The notes below the pieces were generated by a model. That model ran no database searches, was not told the DNA's origin, and worked only from the letters and a program-made list of their open reading frames with translations. The position numbers and the translations under genes are program-made. This document shows, one piece after another, positions 51,571 through 59,239 of a DNA stretch of 64,000 nucleotides. This DNA comes from Elusimicrobiaceae bacterium (GTDB lineage Bacteria; Elusimicrobiota; Elusimicrobia; Elusimicrobiales; Elusimicrobiaceae): NCBI GenBank assembly GCA_017961585.1, contig JAGCWX010000031.1:1-64000 (forward strand), written 5' to 3'. Each line of letters opens with the position of its first letter. Within the stretch, counting starts at the first letter, position 1.

Positions 51571-54219
51571 ATGGAAAAAAAGAAATCAGCCGTTTCCACA
51601 ACCCTGGCCTCTAACGAGGAACTGATTTTGCTAGACAAAATAGTTGGCAAAGTAAAAAAAGCCCAGCAAATTTTTGCTACCTACACGCAAGAGCAAGTGG
51701 ATAAAATTTTCCGCGCCGCTGCTATTGCCGCAGCACAGAACCGCATCCCCTTAGCCAAGCTAGCCGTAGAAGAAACCGGCATGGGCGTAATGGAAGATAA
51801 AGTAATTAAAAACCAATTTGCTTCCGAATATATTTACAACCAATACAAGGACACAAAAACTTGTGGGGTCCTATCGGATGATGACGCCTTTGGCTACCGC
51901 CAGGTGGCCGAACCGATTGGACTAATTGCCGGGGTGATCCCCACTACCAACCCCACTTCCACCGCTATTTTTAAAAGTTTGTTGGCCCTTAAAACACGCA
52001 ACGGGATTATATTTTCCCCCCATCCGCGGGCAAAAAAATGCACCATTGAAGCCGCCAGAATTGTTTTAAATGCCGCGGTAGAAGCCGGTGCGCCCCAAGG
52101 AATTATCGGCTGGATTGATAATCCCACCACCACCCTTTCCAACGCGCTGATGCACCACAAAGACATCAACTTAATTTTGGCTACCGGCGGCCCCGGCATG
52201 GTAACCGCCGCTTATTCTTCCGGCAAGCCGGCCCTGGGGGTGGGCGCCGGAAACACGCCCGTGGTAATTGATGCCTCTGCCAATATTAAAATGGCTGTTA
52301 GCTCTATCATCATGAGCAAAACTTTTGACAACGGCATGATTTGCGCGAGTGAACAATCCGTCGTTGTAGAAGAAGCGGTTTACACGCAAGTTAAAAAAGA
52401 ATTCGTCGCGCGCGGTTGCCATTTTGTAACGGGTAAAGATCGCCAAAAACTGGCTGACACCATTGTGATAGATAATAAATTAAACTCAGCTATCGTAGGG
52501 CAAACAGCGGAGGCCATTGCCAAAATGGCCGGTATCAAAGTGCCTGCGCATACTAAAATTTTAATCGCCGAAGCAAAAGAAATTAACGACCAAGAACCCT
52601 TCGCACGCGAAAAACTTTCCCCGGTGCTGGGCTTTTATAAAGCCAAAAATTTCAAAGTGGCAGCCGACTTGGCACGCAAACTGATTTTGTACGGTGGGGC
52701 GGGGCATACCTCGGTGCTCTATACTGACGAAGCCAACGAAGACCATATTGATTATTTTCAAGATATGCCCACCGCACGCACACTGATCAATATGCCCTCT
52801 TCACAAGGGGCGATTGGGGATGTGTACAACTTTAAACTTGCCCCTTCACTCACACTGGGATGTGGGTCCTGGGGTGGCAATTCTGTGAGCGAAAATATTG
52901 GAGTCAAACACCTTATGAACGTAAAATCTGTAGCCGAACGCCGTGAAAATATGTACTGGTACAAAGTACCTCAAAAGATCTACTTTAAACGCGGAGCTTT
53001 GCAACAGGCCCTCGCCGAATTGCAAGATAAAAAACGCGCCTACATCATTACCGATAAAACCATGGAGCAACTGGGCCACGTACGCACGGTGATTGATGTA
53101 TTGGAAGGGCTCAATATTAAAGTGCGCGTATTTTCCGACGTCATCCCGGATCCGGATATCTCCAACGTAAACAAAGCGCTGGCGGTTGCCAATTCGTGGC
53201 AGCCGGATATGATTATCGCTTTGGGCGGCGGTAGTGCCATTGACGAAGGGAAAATGGTATGGCTGATGTACGAAAACCCCGACACCAGTTTTGAAGATAT
53301 TGCCATGCGCTTTATGGACATCCGCAAACGTATTTATTCCGCCCCGCCGCTTGGCAAAAAGGCCATCATGGTGGCGATTCCCACCACGTCGGGCACCGGT
53401 TCGGAAGTGACGCCGTTTACTATTATCACCGACGAAAAAACCGGTACCAAATACGCCATTACGGATTATGCCCTCACGCCCGATATGGCCATTATTGACC
53501 CGGAATTTGTTTTAAATATGCCCAAATCGCTCACGGCATTTTCGGGGTTGGATGTATTGACGCACGCCATTGAATCGTACACTTCTGTATTTTCCACCAA
53601 CTTCACCGAAGGCCAAGCCCTAGAAGCCATGCGCCTTGTGTTTAAGTATTTGGAAAAATCCTACACCGAAGGCGCCAAAAACATCAACGCCCGCGAGAAA
53701 ATGCACTACGCCGCCACCATTGCCGGCATGGCATTTGCCAACGCGTTTTTGGGGTTGTCGCACTCTATGGCACACAAATTAGGGGCGATGTATCACGTAC
53801 CGCACGGGCTAGCCAACGCGTTTTTGCTCCCGTACGTGATTGATTTCAACGCCACCGATAAACCCACCAAGCAGGGGTTGTTCCCGCAGTACAAATATCC
53901 GTTTGTAAAAGGCCGCTACGCTAAAATTATTGACTATTTGCTGCCCGAACACAAACTGGGCAAAAACCCGGATGTCAAAGTGCAAAAGCTCATCAATATG
54001 GTGGAAGATTTAAAACACAAATTGAATATTCCTAAATCCATTAAAGAGTACGGCATCCCGGAAAAAGAGTTTTTGGCCAATTTGGATAAACTCTCCGAAT
54101 TAGCGTTTGACGACCAGTGCACCGGCGGCAACGCGCGCTACCCCTTAATTAGCGAAATTAAGGAACTGTATTTAAAGGCCTATTACGGCAAACCTATCAA
54201 ACACGCAAAAGGAAAATAA
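51571..54219 (+). CDS. adhE: Bifunctional aldehyde/alcohol dehydrogenase AdhE
   Basis: An 882-residue fusion that reduces acetyl-CoA to acetaldehyde and then ethanol, forming long spirosomes in other species. The N-terminal aldehyde dehydrogenase (about 1-440) has TGGPGMVTAAYSSGKPALG and the nucleophilic cysteine in NGMICASEQSV. The C-terminal iron-type alcohol dehydrogenase (about 455-880) has ALGGGSAIDEGKMVW, IPTTSGTGSEVTPF, and the iron-binding HSMAHKLGAMYHVPHGLAN. Length and domain order are normal. The ATG at 51571 has AAGGAG. The 185-bp upstream gap contains TATAGA at 51513 but no clear regulator site. Confidence 0.97.
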   Translation: MEKKKSAVSTTLASNEELILLDKIVGKVKKAQQIFATYTQEQVDKIFRAAAIAAAQNRIPLAKLAVEETGMGVMEDKVIKNQFASEYIYNQYKDTKTCGVLSDDDAFGYRQVAEPIGLIAGVIPTTNPTSTAIFKSLLALKTRNGIIFSPHPRAKKCTIEAARIVLNAAVEAGAPQGIIGWIDNPTTTLSNALMHHKDINLILATGGPGMVTAAYSSGKPALGVGAGNTPVVIDASANIKMAVSSIIMSKTFDNGMICASEQSVVVEEAVYTQVKKEFVARGCHFVTGKDRQKLADTIVIDNKLNSAIVGQTAEAIAKMAGIKVPAHTKILIAEAKEINDQEPFAREKLSPVLGFYKAKNFKVAADLARKLILYGGAGHTSVLYTDEANEDHIDYFQDMPTARTLINMPSSQGAIGDVYNFKLAPSLTLGCGSWGGNSVSENIGVKHLMNVKSVAERRENMYWYKVPQKIYFKRGALQQALAELQDKKRAYIITDKTMEQLGHVRTVIDVLEGLNIKVRVFSDVIPDPDISNVNKALAVANSWQPDMIIALGGGSAIDEGKMVWLMYENPDTSFEDIAMRFMDIRKRIYSAPPLGKKAIMVAIPTTSGTGSEVTPFTIITDEKTGTKYAITDYALTPDMAIIDPEFVLNMPKSLTAFSGLDVLTHAIESYTSVFSTNFTEGQALEAMRLVFKYLEKSYTEGAKNINAREKMHYAATIAGMAFANAFLGLSHSMAHKLGAMYHVPHGLANAFLLPYVIDFNATDKPTKQGLFPQYKYPFVKGRYAKIIDYLLPEHKLGKNPDVKVQKLINMVEDLKHKLNIPKSIKEYGIPEKEFLANLDKLSELAFDDQCTGGNARYPLISEIKELYLKAYYGKPIKHAKGK

Positions 54220-54226
54220 ACATCCC

Positions 54227-54256
54227 CCCCCTACGTTACAAAACGTAGGGGGTTTT
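54227..54256 (+). terminator. Terminator after adhE
   Basis: Perfect stem CCCCCTACGTT/AACGTAGGGGG with a 4-nt loop and TTTT, directly after adhE. Confidence 0.92.
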
Positions 54257-54266
54257 CACAAAATGC

Positions 54267-54272
54267 TATAAT
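54267..54272 (+). promoter_or_regulatory. -10 hexamer of the merR-family gene, leaderless layout
   Basis: Perfect TATAAT ending 6 nt before the ATG at 54279, with no ribosome-binding site between. It sits immediately after the adhE terminator. Confidence 0.55.
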
Positions 54273-54278
54273 AAACCC

Positions 54279-54623
54279 ATGGGACTGGAAGAACTGCAAG
54301 AGAAAGATTATTTTTCTATTGGGGACGTGCGGCGTATTACCGGCGTGCCGGAGTACTCCATACGCTATTGGGAGGCCGAATTTGGCCTCATCCGCCCGGT
54401 GCGTTTGCCCAGCGGGCACCGGCGTTATTCCAAGTCCGACGTGTACACACTCCTAAAAATTAAAGACTTAATTTACAAGCATAAACTCACGCTGGAAGGC
54501 GCCAAAAAGCAACTCAATAAATATCAGTTTGCTACTTCGCTGGATGCCAAATCTGCCGCCCGCATAGATGTAAAACTGCTTACCGAAATTAAAGAAGCGC
54601 TGGCGGATTTAATCAAAGAATGA
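54279..54623 (+). CDS. MerR-family transcriptional regulator
   Basis: A 114-residue regulator with the MerR winged helix: YFSIGDVRRITGVPEYSIRY near residue 10 and PSGHRRYSKSDVYTLLKIK near 45. The C-terminal part is a short dimerisation helix with no cysteine pattern for metal sensing. Similar short MerR proteins are often found beside tRNA-Pro and ihf-like genes. Its target is unknown. Confidence 0.92.
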   Translation: MGLEELQEKDYFSIGDVRRITGVPEYSIRYWEAEFGLIRPVRLPSGHRRYSKSDVYTLLKIKDLIYKHKLTLEGAKKQLNKYQFATSLDAKSAARIDVKLLTEIKEALADLIKE

Positions 54624-54661
54624 TATAATGTATGTGTGGCGGCTAAAAAACCGCACAAGTA

Positions 54662-54733
54662 CGGGGAGTGGCTCAGAGGTAGAGCGCTCGCTTGGGGTGC
54701 GAGAGATCGCGGGTTCGATTCCCGCCTTCCCGA
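54662..54733 (+). tRNA. tRNA-Pro (anticodon GGG)
   Basis: A 72-nt tRNA. The acceptor is CGGGGAG/CTTCCCG with one G-T pair and discriminator A. The anticodon stem CTCGC/GCGAG with loop TTGGGGT gives GGG. The T-arm is CGGGTTCGATTCCCG. A TATAAT (54624-54629) lies 32 bp upstream. Confidence 0.96.
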
Positions 54734-54771
54734 AGTTTTGAAATCATAACGCACTTTTGTGTGCTGATTTA

Positions 54772-54844
54772 CGGGGCGTAGCGCAGATGGTAGCGCGCAC
54801 GGTTCGGGACCGTGAGGTCGTGGGTTCAAATCCCGCCGCCCCGA
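54772..54844 (+). tRNA. tRNA-Pro (anticodon CGG)
   Basis: A 73-nt tRNA. The acceptor is CGGGGCG/CGCCCCG with discriminator A. The anticodon stem CACGG/CCGTG with loop TTCGGGA gives CGG. The T-arm is GTGGGTTCAAATCCCGC. It is 38 bp after the first tRNA-Pro, so probably co-transcribed. Confidence 0.95.
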
Positions 54845-54855
54845 AACTTTACTTT

Positions 54856-54880
54856 AGGCACCTTCAAAAGGTGCCTTTTT
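54856..54880 (+). terminator. Terminator of the tRNA-Pro pair
   Basis: Stem AGGCACCTT/AAGGTGCCT followed by TTTT, 11 bp after the second tRNA-Pro. Confidence 0.88.
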
Positions 54881-55190
54881 CATCGACAGTTTCACTTTTT
54901 CTCGTCGAGAAACAACTGATTTTTTAATCTATCTCGGTCTTAGAGTAGTATTTTCTCCGTCGTAAAAGGCCGTTTTCTTATCTTTTTCTCTGTGGGCCAA
55001 ATTTGCAGGATCCAAACTTCTAGGGTAGACCCACTATTTTGTAATTCAAACCTGCGACCTCATGCATTTTTTAAGGACTTATTATCATTTTCCCAACGTT
55101 AACATATCTCAAATGTATTCTTAGTATTTAAAATGAGGTCGCTGGTTCTAATCCCGCGACCCTTATATATTTTCTTGAAAACCACTACAA
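54881..55190. other. Gene-free left flank of the mobile island with tRNA-like fragments
   Basis: No gene is visible. The stretch contains a perfect palindrome TTTCTCG-T-CGAGAAA (54898-54912). Two related fragments in opposite orientation look like tRNA T-arms: one reads GAGGTCGCAGGTTTGAA on the minus strand (55047-55063), the other GAGGTCGCTGGTTCTAAT on the plus strand (from 55135), continuing CCCGCGACCC. They directly flank the 3' end of the serine recombinase gene, where attachment sites are expected. Confidence 0.55.
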
Positions 55191-56804
55191 TTAGTTACTT
55201 TGCCAGTGTTGCTCTTGTATCTCAAAATCCACATTACCTTCAGCAATATTCATAAGCTCCCGCAATGTTAGATTTTTCGGGTTTTTGTATTCTAAAATAT
55301 CCGCTACAATACGTGGGGATAAATAGCACAGATTGACATACCGCGCAAAGGTACGCTTATTCATACCGCTGGCCTTTTCCCACTCACGGGTTTTCAGTCC
55401 TTTTTCCAATAACTTCTTGAGTTTCCATGCACGGGCAAGCCCACGGACCAAACTTTCATTGAGTTGGCGTACTGTCAGTATATTTTGTGACGTACCATGC
55501 TGCAAACGTGTAGAGGTGACATTGTCTATATAAAAAGTATCCCGAAGTGTAATGGTTTCAGCCCCCACTTCCGGCAATACAGGATTTTTTATTTTTTCGG
55601 CTTGTTTTTGGCAGTTATGGCAATTATCCAAAAATACCATCCTATCCAGCGTAATCTGTAAGCGACAGTTCGTACCCTTTTTCACACAAATTATCTGTTT
55701 AAGGCATTTTTTAGCTTCATCAAATGTAATTTGGCTGCTATCTGCCTGTAAATCAACGGAGGACAAATCGGCTCTGCGTATGGTATTCAATACAAACTCA
55801 TCTAGCTGAATTACCGGGATATGGACCCCTTTGCGGATGAAATAATATTGATATTTTTGCCCCTGTTTTCTAGTACTAGTTAAGTTATAGGGATTTCCCT
55901 TATCATCAAATAATTTATCCGCCATTAACGTTATTTTCCAGATATATGCCCGGTATTCTTTAAGGCCATTCTTAAAATGACCCAGTTTATCCTGTACGGC
56001 TTCAAACAGCTCTTGGGATACAAGAGCTGGCTGTTTGCCCAGATAGACCTTATTAGCCGCAAAATGGGGCATTTTCCCTGCATACAAAGGATTAGACAAA
56101 ATATGCAAGATATTATTGTAAACAAACGGTTTTCCACCTTTTTCTTCCCCTTTCTTGGTTTTCCACAGTTTACAATGGTATCCTCGCTCATTCATCCAGG
56201 TTACAACCTCCATAATGTTGCCAATTTCTAAATATTTTTGAAAGATAAGACGTACAACAATAGCTTCCTGTTCATTAGGCACTAACTGCCTATCTTTGAT
56301 ATCGTAACCCAGCGGAAGAACCCCACTGCCCCACAATCCTTTTGCTTTGGTAGCGGCTACTTTATCACGTATACGTTCGGCAGATACTTCCCGCTCAAAT
56401 TGAGCAAAGGATAACAGCATATTAAGCGTCAGTTTACCCATAGAGTTAGTAGTATCAAATGATTGCGTGATAGATACAAAATTGCAGTCATATTTGGCAA
56501 ACTCCTGCATCATTTTATGGAAATCAAAAATGGAACGGGATAGACGATCCACCTTGTAAACGACCACTACCTGTATTCTATGAGAACGGATTTCTTCCAA
56601 CAAGGTCTGTAATCCGGGCCGGTCCATTGTACCCCCACTAATCCCCCCATCTTCAAACGTCTTATAATACTGCCATCCGTTAAACGCCTGAGATTGTATA
56701 TATGCTTTGCATGCTTCTTCTTGGCTTTGCAGGGAACTAAACTGAGAATCTAACCCTCGCTCGTTTGATTTACGTGTATATATAGCACAGTTAAATTTTG
56801 CCAT
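55191..56804 (-). CDS. Large serine recombinase
   Basis: A 537-residue site-specific recombinase. The N-terminal resolvase domain starts with CAIYTRKS, the catalytic serine motif, and continues YKVDRLSRSIFDFHKMM and FAQFEREVSAERIRDK. The recombinase domain (about 165-290) has WGSGVLPLGYDI and LSNPLYAGKMPHF. The C-terminal part is long and holds a Cys pair region (DNCHNCQKQ), a zinc-ribbon-like feature, and a helix-turn-helix-like end. I chose Met at 56804 for its GGAGAG site and family fit. It overlaps the DUF2924-like gene by 55 bp. Such enzymes integrate and excise phages and other elements. Confidence 0.92.
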   Translation of the reverse strand: MAKFNCAIYTRKSNERGLDSQFSSLQSQEEACKAYIQSQAFNGWQYYKTFEDGGISGGTMDRPGLQTLLEEIRSHRIQVVVVYKVDRLSRSIFDFHKMMQEFAKYDCNFVSITQSFDTTNSMGKLTLNMLLSFAQFEREVSAERIRDKVAATKAKGLWGSGVLPLGYDIKDRQLVPNEQEAIVVRLIFQKYLEIGNIMEVVTWMNERGYHCKLWKTKKGEEKGGKPFVYNNILHILSNPLYAGKMPHFAANKVYLGKQPALVSQELFEAVQDKLGHFKNGLKEYRAYIWKITLMADKLFDDKGNPYNLTSTRKQGQKYQYYFIRKGVHIPVIQLDEFVLNTIRRADLSSVDLQADSSQITFDEAKKCLKQIICVKKGTNCRLQITLDRMVFLDNCHNCQKQAEKIKNPVLPEVGAETITLRDTFYIDNVTSTRLQHGTSQNILTVRQLNESLVRGLARAWKLKKLLEKGLKTREWEKASGMNKRTFARYVNLCYLSPRIVADILEYKNPKNLTLRELMNIAEGNVDFEIQEQHWQSN

Positions 56805-57241
56805 TTTTTTCTCTCCATAAGTCCAAAAAATGCCGGACCGCTCACATGACAATTTGATATGGTGGAGGCAACCACTGTTAAATTGGGATAGATTTTACCT
56901 TCCCATTCGTATTCTTGCTCGCCTTTGACCGTTACCTGATAGATTTTCCCTTTGTACTTTTTAGTTAGCAGTGTTCCAACAGACAGGACATATCGGTTTT
57001 TATGAGCATGCTCGATATACTTATCAGGATTACTTGCATAGCGATCAAGCCGTGTGACATATTTCTCTGGTAGTTTACAGCGCCCCAATTCACATTGGAT
57101 AGCATACCACAACGGCCGCAATTTGGCTTTGTGGCCTATCATGGGATACGTGTAAAACGTGTCCCAATAAAACTGCAATTTTTTGTCCGATAAAGATTTC
57201 AATTCATCAAAGCTCTTTGGGAGGTAACACTTTCTTCGCAT
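56750..57241 (-). CDS. DUF2924-like protein
   Basis: A 163-residue protein. The first 60 residues (LPKSFDELKSLSDKKLQFYW) are helical. The C-terminal half resembles the DUF2924 pattern: a small barrel KYKGKIYQVTVKGEQEYEWE, then NLTVVASTISNCHVSGPAFF. DUF2924 genes commonly sit beside large serine recombinases, but their role is not established. It overlaps both neighbours (35 and 55 bp). A second, shorter copy of the same C-terminal module lies at 57433. It could be a recombinase accessory or DNA-binding factor; that is inference. Confidence 0.75.
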   Translation of the reverse strand: MRRKCYLPKSFDELKSLSDKKLQFYWDTFYTYPMIGHKAKLRPLWYAIQCELGRCKLPEKYVTRLDRYASNPDKYIEHAHKNRYVLSVGTLLTKKYKGKIYQVTVKGEQEYEWEGKIYPNLTVVASTISNCHVSGPAFFGLMERKKWQNLTVLYIHVNQTSEG

Positions 57242-57458
57242 AAATTATCTTCTCAATTTTTCTAATTCTTTGTGATGCATCCCCTTTCTGATAATATGCT
57301 CGGGCCAATACGTCAAAGAATTTTATAGCAAGTAAAAGCAATACTTTATCATGTAGCACCTTGGGCCGCCCAAGGGGATTACCTGAACGGCCCTTTACAA
57401 ATCGCCCCGAAATTGGAGGCAAATGGCGCGGTTTATTTGGTAAGTCCAAAGAATACAT
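57207..57458 (-). CDS. DUF5681-like small protein
   Basis: An 83-residue protein with the motif FVKGRSGNPLGRPK near residue 20, typical of the DUF5681 family seen beside phage and integrase genes. A helical basic C-terminus (RIRKIEKIIYAKKVLP) follows. The ATG at 57458 is preferred; a TTG 24 bp further upstream is also possible. It overlaps the flanking DUF2924-like genes. Function unknown, possibly DNA- or RNA-binding. Confidence 0.65.
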   Translation of the reverse strand: MYSLDLPNKPRHLPPISGRFVKGRSGNPLGRPKVLHDKVLLLLAIKFFDVLARAYYQKGDASQRIRKIEKIIYAKKVLPPKEL

Positions 57459-57741
57459 AACCGCTGATTTGGCGTTTGACAATCGTCATGGCCACACGTG
57501 AGATGCTTTTAAATACTTTCCCTTCGTATTCAAAGCCGTTTTCCAACACTTTTACTTCTATGGTTTTACCACGATAGGTTTTGGTAATAATGCTGCCTGG
57601 CGCAGGCAAGCGGTTATCGCGCGGCCGGACAGGTAAGTTGTCAAGCGGGGTTTCTTCGATAGTGACAGGACTGACTACCCGCAAAACAGCAAGTTGCGGG
57701 GGTTTAGTTTTAGGTGCTGATTTTTTGATTGTTTTCTTCAT
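57433..57741 (-). CDS. Short DUF2924-like protein, first gene of the island operon
   Basis: A 102-residue protein with a lysine-rich N-terminus (MKKTIKKSAPKTKPP). It is followed by a module clearly like the C-terminal half of the gene at 56750: SIITKTYRGKTIEVKVLENG, then SRVAMTIVKRQISGYVFFGL. The pair probably arose by duplication. The strong AAGGAG site lies inside an inverted repeat with a distant upstream complement, so translation may be controlled. Function unknown. Confidence 0.72.
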   Translation of the reverse strand: MKKTIKKSAPKTKPPQLAVLRVVSPVTIEETPLDNLPVRPRDNRLPAPGSIITKTYRGKTIEVKVLENGFEYEGKVFKSISRVAMTIVKRQISGYVFFGLTK

Positions 57742-57742
57742 A

Positions 57743-57808
57743 ACTTATCTCCTTAAATAAGCGTTTTTCCCTTCGTACTACATTCACGCTTACTATTGGG
57801 AGATAAGT
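57743..57808 (-). promoter_or_regulatory. Inverted repeat covering the ribosome-binding site of the island operon
   Basis: On the mRNA of the minus strand, ACTTATCTCC (from 57799-57808) is a perfect 10-base complement of GGAGATAAGT (57743-57752). The latter contains the Shine-Dalgarno site of the first gene at 57741. The two arms are 46 nt apart. If paired, the site would be masked. Confidence 0.4.
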
Positions 57809-57839
57809 CAAGTAATTATTCCATTATTTCTTAGTACAA

Positions 57840-57902
57840 GTTCAAGTCCTGGTGGGCGCAGAGATTGACGAGAGCCCGTTCTCAGAAGAGAGCGGGCCTT
57901 TT
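57840..57902 (+). other. tRNA 3'-end-like remnant followed by terminator
   Basis: TTCAAGTCCTGGTGGGCGCA (57841-57860) reads like the T-loop and acceptor 3' end of a tRNA (the GGGCGC end would fit tRNA-Arg), but no 5' half precedes it. A terminator hairpin GCCCGTTCTC/GAGAGCGGGC (57874-57897) with TTTTT follows, as after a real tRNA. This looks like the right-hand junction left by integration in a tRNA gene. Confidence 0.45.
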
Positions 57903-57912
57903 TACCCCCTTT

Positions 57913-58072
57913 TTACGACGTAAAATCAGTAGCAAGATTAGCAAGGTTATAAATGCAAAACTATACAGGCACTCGGCAGAAAAATGGCAGAAAACCTTTC
58001 TGCCATAGTTTAGCCATTCTCAGCGAACCCTGCTACTTTTTGTCTGCCATTTTACATACTTTTTGGCAGAAA
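57913..58072. repeat. Palindrome and GGCAGAAA repeat cluster
   Basis: A perfect 15-bp palindrome TTTTACG-A-CGTAAAA (57913-57927) is followed by five copies of a GGCAGA(AA) motif in about 100 bp. Direct copies start at 57975, 57986 and 58065; inverted copies lie at 57997-58004 and 58043-58048. The second and third form a perfect hairpin, ATGGCAGAAA/TTTCTGCCAT. This could be an operator array, recombination accessory sites or iterons. No gene lies in 57742-58100. Confidence 0.6.
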
Positions 58073-58100
58073 CCAAAACTAAATTTTCTACAATATATAT

Positions 58101-58606
58101 ATGCTCAAAGTAATCCAAGGCGATATCACTACACTTCGGGTGGATGCCATCGTAAATGCCGCTAACCATACGCTCCTAGGGGGGTGGTGGAGTGGATGGG
58201 GCCATACACCGCGTCGCAGGGCCGGAGCTCTTAAAAGAATGTCGCACGCTCGGTGGTTGCCCTACGGGACAGGCAAAGATAACCTCTGCCTATAATTTGC
58301 CTTGTAAATACGTCAGCCATACGGTTGGGCCCGTTTGGTATGGTGGAGCGCATAACGAAGTAAAGGACCTGTTCAACTGCTATACCAATTCCCTTAAATT
58401 AGCGGATTTGTATAACTGTGGGAGCGTGGCCATTTCCCTGTATCTCTACTGGAGTATACCGTTTCCCCAAAGAGCAAGCGGCCCAAACCGCTATAACCGC
58501 TATAAAACAAATATCTCCCTCATTAAAAGCAGTACAGGAAATAACTCTTGTGTGCTTTTCTGAGGAAGATAAAGAAATCTACGATAGTTTGTTAAATAGT
58601 CGTTAA
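58101..58606 (+). pseudogene. Macro-domain (ADP-ribose hydrolase-like) gene broken by two +1 frameshifts
   Basis: Joined over three frames this encodes a complete macro domain of about 165 residues, like O-acetyl-ADP-ribose deacetylase YmdB. It starts MLKVIQGDITTLRVDAIVNA and continues ANHTLLGG. It then moves to the next frame at [20 protein letters not shown], and finally to the third at [17 protein letters not shown]. The first shift fits one extra G in a G6 run (58179-58184), the second one extra C at 58430-58431. All ADP-ribose-binding blocks are otherwise intact, so decay is recent or the bases are sequencing errors. TACAAT ends 6 nt before the ATG. Confidence 0.85.
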
Positions 58607-58615
58607 ATTTTTAAA

Positions 58616-59239
58616 CTATTGTACTTGTGCCTGTAATTTGTTCAAAATATCACGAATGTCCTTAACTAATCCATCGCGCATCTTGATAATTTCTTGTGTG
58701 CGTTTTGATACGTCGTTATACAACCCTTTTTCAAGTCGTTCATAATTATCCGTTTCTAAACGATAACTTACAAAACAATGTATCTGAACGGAACATTTAG
58801 TTCTTAATTTTGCAACATGATTGTAAATTTTTTCTTCAATAAAAGGAGCATTTTTATATAAAATATCGGCTGAAGCATTATATCTCTGAACTGCATCCTT
58901 GTATCTTTGTAACCACACTTTTTTCTCTTCATTAGGATCGGCAGGTAATTCGTCTGCAGGTGGAAATAACATGTAAGTAGTTTGTGTCATATCCATTACG
59001 ACGCCAATTAAATCTTTATAAATACTAAGTTTTAAATCGAAATGCTTTTGGCTGATATATATTTGCCTATCTAATGCTGATTGGTATTTTGCTATTTCTT
59101 TTGCTATTGTTTGTTCATTCTGTTTTGCTACTCTATCTGCCAACATGTCCAAAAGTTTATTAATAATTGCCCACATAATTACACTAATACCTCCAATATT
59201 GCCAACCCATGTAAAGACTGTTTTTGCTACCTCACTCAT
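58616..59239 (-). CDS. Membrane-anchored coiled-coil protein of unknown function
   Basis: A 207-residue protein with a hydrophobic N-terminal segment (about residues 8-30) and a long helical remainder rich in K, E, Q and D, with coiled-coil character. An example is QNEQTIAKEIAKYQSALDRQ and, near the end, RTQEIIKMRDGLVKDIRDIL. Residues about 90-105 hold FPPADELPADPNEEKK. No family is recognised. It overlaps the nuclease remnant gene by 4 bp (ATGA). A defence or phage-related role is possible given the island, but nothing in the sequence shows it. Confidence 0.7.
   Translation of the reverse strand: MSEVAKTVFTWVGNIGGISVIMWAIINKLLDMLADRVAKQNEQTIAKEIAKYQSALDRQIYISQKHFDLKLSIYKDLIGVVMDMTQTTYMLFPPADELPADPNEEKKVWLQRYKDAVQRYNASADILYKNAPFIEEKIYNHVAKLRTKCSVQIHCFVSYRLETDNYERLEKGLYNDVSKRTQEIIKMRDGLVKDIRDILNKLQAQVQ

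Noticed and set aside
54524-54829. 101-residue minus-strand frame over the two tRNA-Pro genes
   Set aside because: Antisense translation of tRNAs (RRESNPRS string) and no ribosome-binding site.
57883-57900. Terminator at 57874 as the end of a plus-strand protein gene
   Set aside because: No plus-strand coding frame precedes it; it follows the tRNA-like remnant and is described with that.
58192-58563. Separate genes for the middle and last macro-domain frames
   Set aside because: Each covers only part of one domain; joined, they form a single continuous macro domain, so a frameshifted gene is the better reading.
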